Origin: Oscillospiraceae bacterium
GTDB lineage: Bacteria; Bacillota; Clostridia; Oscillospirales; Acutalibacteraceae
Assembly: GCA_902782805.1 (NCBI GenBank)
Contig: CACZON010000227.1
Coordinates: 1 to 6,118 of the forward strand
Length of the DNA: 6,118 nt
Direction: 5' to 3'
The notes beneath the pieces were generated by a model, which had not been told where the DNA came from, ran no database searches, and saw only the letters and a list, made by a program, of their open reading frames with translations. This document shows positions 4,987 to 6,118 of this stretch, one piece after another. The number at the start of each line of letters is the position of its first letter. The stretch's first letter is position 1. Both the position numbers and the translations under genes were made by a program.

Positions 4987-6118
4987 GATACATTCCGCTT
5001 ACAGTTCGGCGAGGGCGTCTTTTTTCGCGGCGTTACCGACGAACGATTCAAAACGGTTCGCGTTGCGGTCCATTTCCTTGCGCCGCTGACCGCCGCCGCC
5101 TCCGCCGCAAACGCGCTCGTTCCGGGCCTTTTGCTGCGCGCGAGCCGCGAATATCCCGATTATACCGAATTGGGCTGCCATCTCGCCGATCTCTACGGCG
5201 CCTCCGTCTATGCCGACGTCGACCGTTTCGGCGCGCTGCAGGTGCTCTCGATCTCCGGCTCGTGTCTCGCGGACCGCTACGCGCTCGAGGGCGAACAGCT
5301 CGCGGAGGACCTCGCCTCGCTGCTCTGCTCGATGGCGTTTTCGCCGCTTTTGACCGCAGAGGGCTTCGAGGAGGAAGGCTTTGAAATCGAGCGCCGCCAG
5401 CTTCTTGAGGCGATCGATTCCGAATTCGGCGACAAGCGCGCCTTCGCGCGCAGGAATGCAACGAAAATGCTCCTCTCGCCGGAATATTCCTGCGTTTCGC
5501 GCTACGGCGAACGCGAAGAGATCGAAGCGATGACCTCTTTGCGCTGCGCCGAAGCCTGGCGCACGCTGTGTCGCAGCGCGCGGATCGAAATTTCCGCGAT
5601 CGGCAGCTGCGATCCCCGGAAGATCGCCGAAATCTTCCGCCCGGCCTGCGAGGCGCTCGAACGCGCCGCCGAGCCGATCCGGTTTGAGACCCTGCCCGAA
5701 AAGGAGAACCCCGAACGCAGGCTGGAGCGCCAGGAGGTGCTTCAGGCGAAGCTCGTTCTGGGCTACCGGACGGGGACGAACTTCCTTTCGAAGGAGACCG
5801 ACGCGCTGCGCCTTGCCTGTGTGATGCTGGGCGGCAGCCCGAATTCAAAGCTCTTTCTGAACGTCCGCGAGGAGCAGAGCCTCTGCTACTATTGCTCCGC
5901 GTCGTTCGATTCCGCGAGCGGAACCGTACTGATCGACAGCGGCGTCGCCCCCGAAAAGACCGAAGCGGCGCGCGAAGCGATCCTGAGGGAAGTAGAGGCA
6001 ATGAAGCGCGGCGATTTTACCGACGAGGAGCTCGAAAACGCGAAGCGCTACCTGCGCGACGGCTACCGGACAATCTTCGACCACGCCGGCGCGATCGATT
6101 CCTGGTATCTCTACCGGA
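4984..6118 (+). CDS. yfmF: M16-family inactive peptidase subunit, YfmF-like (3' end cut by window edge)
   Basis: The frame is open from TTG 4984 to the window edge, 378 complete codons, against roughly 420-430 for the family. The N-terminal M16 domain covers about residues 1-170. The expected zinc motif HxxEH is absent from the segment after FLAPL (31-35), where active M16 enzymes carry it, and from the rest of the readable protein. The second M16 domain (about 180 onward) has GGSPNSKLF (283-291) and VREEQSLCYY (294-303), matching the conserved substrate-groove segment of M16 C-terminal domains. This pattern fits YfmF of Bacillus, the non-catalytic partner of the HxxEH-bearing YfmH. Both genes are linked to 5-aminopentanol modification of elongation factor P. 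It should be cytosolic, as no signal peptide is seen. The partner gene would lie just right of the window, which is inference. Another inactive M16 subunit is the main alternative. Confidence 0.82.
   Translation, partial: MDTFRLQFGEGVFFRGVTDERFKTVRVAVHFLAPLTAAASAANALVPGLLLRASREYPDYTELGCHLADLYGASVYADVDRFGALQVLSISGSCLADRYALEGEQLAEDLASLLCSMAFSPLLTAEGFEEEGFEIERRQLLEAIDSEFGDKRAFARRNATKMLLSPEYSCVSRYGEREEIEAMTSLRCAEAWRTLCRSARIEISAIGSCDPRKIAEIFRPACEALERAAEPIRFETLPEKENPERRLERQEVLQAKLVLGYRTGTNFLSKETDALRLACVMLGGSPNSKLFLNVREEQSLCYYCSASFDSASGTVLIDSGVAPEKTEAAREAILREVEAMKRGDFTDEELENAKRYLRDGYRTIFDHAGAIDSWYLYR

Noticed and set aside
5048..6001. A 317-codon minus-strand frame opposite the M16 gene
   Set aside because: It is extremely rich in R and S with no domain, and lies antisense to a clear M16 protein.

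Overview
The window looks like a piece of a Firmicutes (Clostridia-type, probably gut or rumen) chromosome. The evidence is strong AGGAGG-type ribosome binding sites, frequent TTG starts, consensus sigma-A promoters, U-tailed terminators, and a YfmF-type M16 protein of the Gram-positive EF-P modification pathway. Base and codon use is GC-leaning and uniform across all genes, and I see no mobile element, integrase, tRNA, rRNA or CRISPR array. The genus cannot be named from this sequence.

Layout: (1) Bases 1-1230, minus strand: a 12-helix major facilitator superfamily (MFS) transporter whose C-terminal tail runs off the left edge. (2) Bases 1231-1537: a divergent control region with one good promoter per direction, inverted repeats, a LacI-type operator-like pair and structured leaders on both sides. 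(3) Bases 1538-4231, plus strand: a two-gene operon. The first gene is a cytosolic esterase with an N-terminal E-set (CBM48-like) domain and an Esterase D/feruloyl-esterase-like catalytic domain. The second is a type-B carboxylesterase. The genes are 12 bases apart. (4) Bases 4279-4321: a strong rho-independent terminator that can serve both strands. (5) Bases 4335-4826, minus strand: a divergent TspO/MBR-family membrane protein. (6) Bases 4827-4983: a second, AT-rich divergent control region. (7) Bases 4984-6118, plus strand: an M16-family protein (YfmF-like) without the zinc motif, running off the right edge.

How the genes may work together (inference): the transporter and the two esterases form a divergent locus. 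Neither esterase has a signal peptide, so a sensible model is uptake of a small acylated compound, such as an ester-decorated oligosaccharide or aromatic ester, followed by de-esterification inside the cell by two enzymes of different subfamilies. A sugar-type repressor may bind between the promoters. The TspO-like gene and the M16 gene form a second, unrelated divergent pair. The M16 protein is expected to be followed, outside the window, by its catalytically active partner.

The candidates most worth following up are the transporter/dual-esterase locus with its two structured leaders, and the TspO homologue that has lost most of the family's signature tryptophans.
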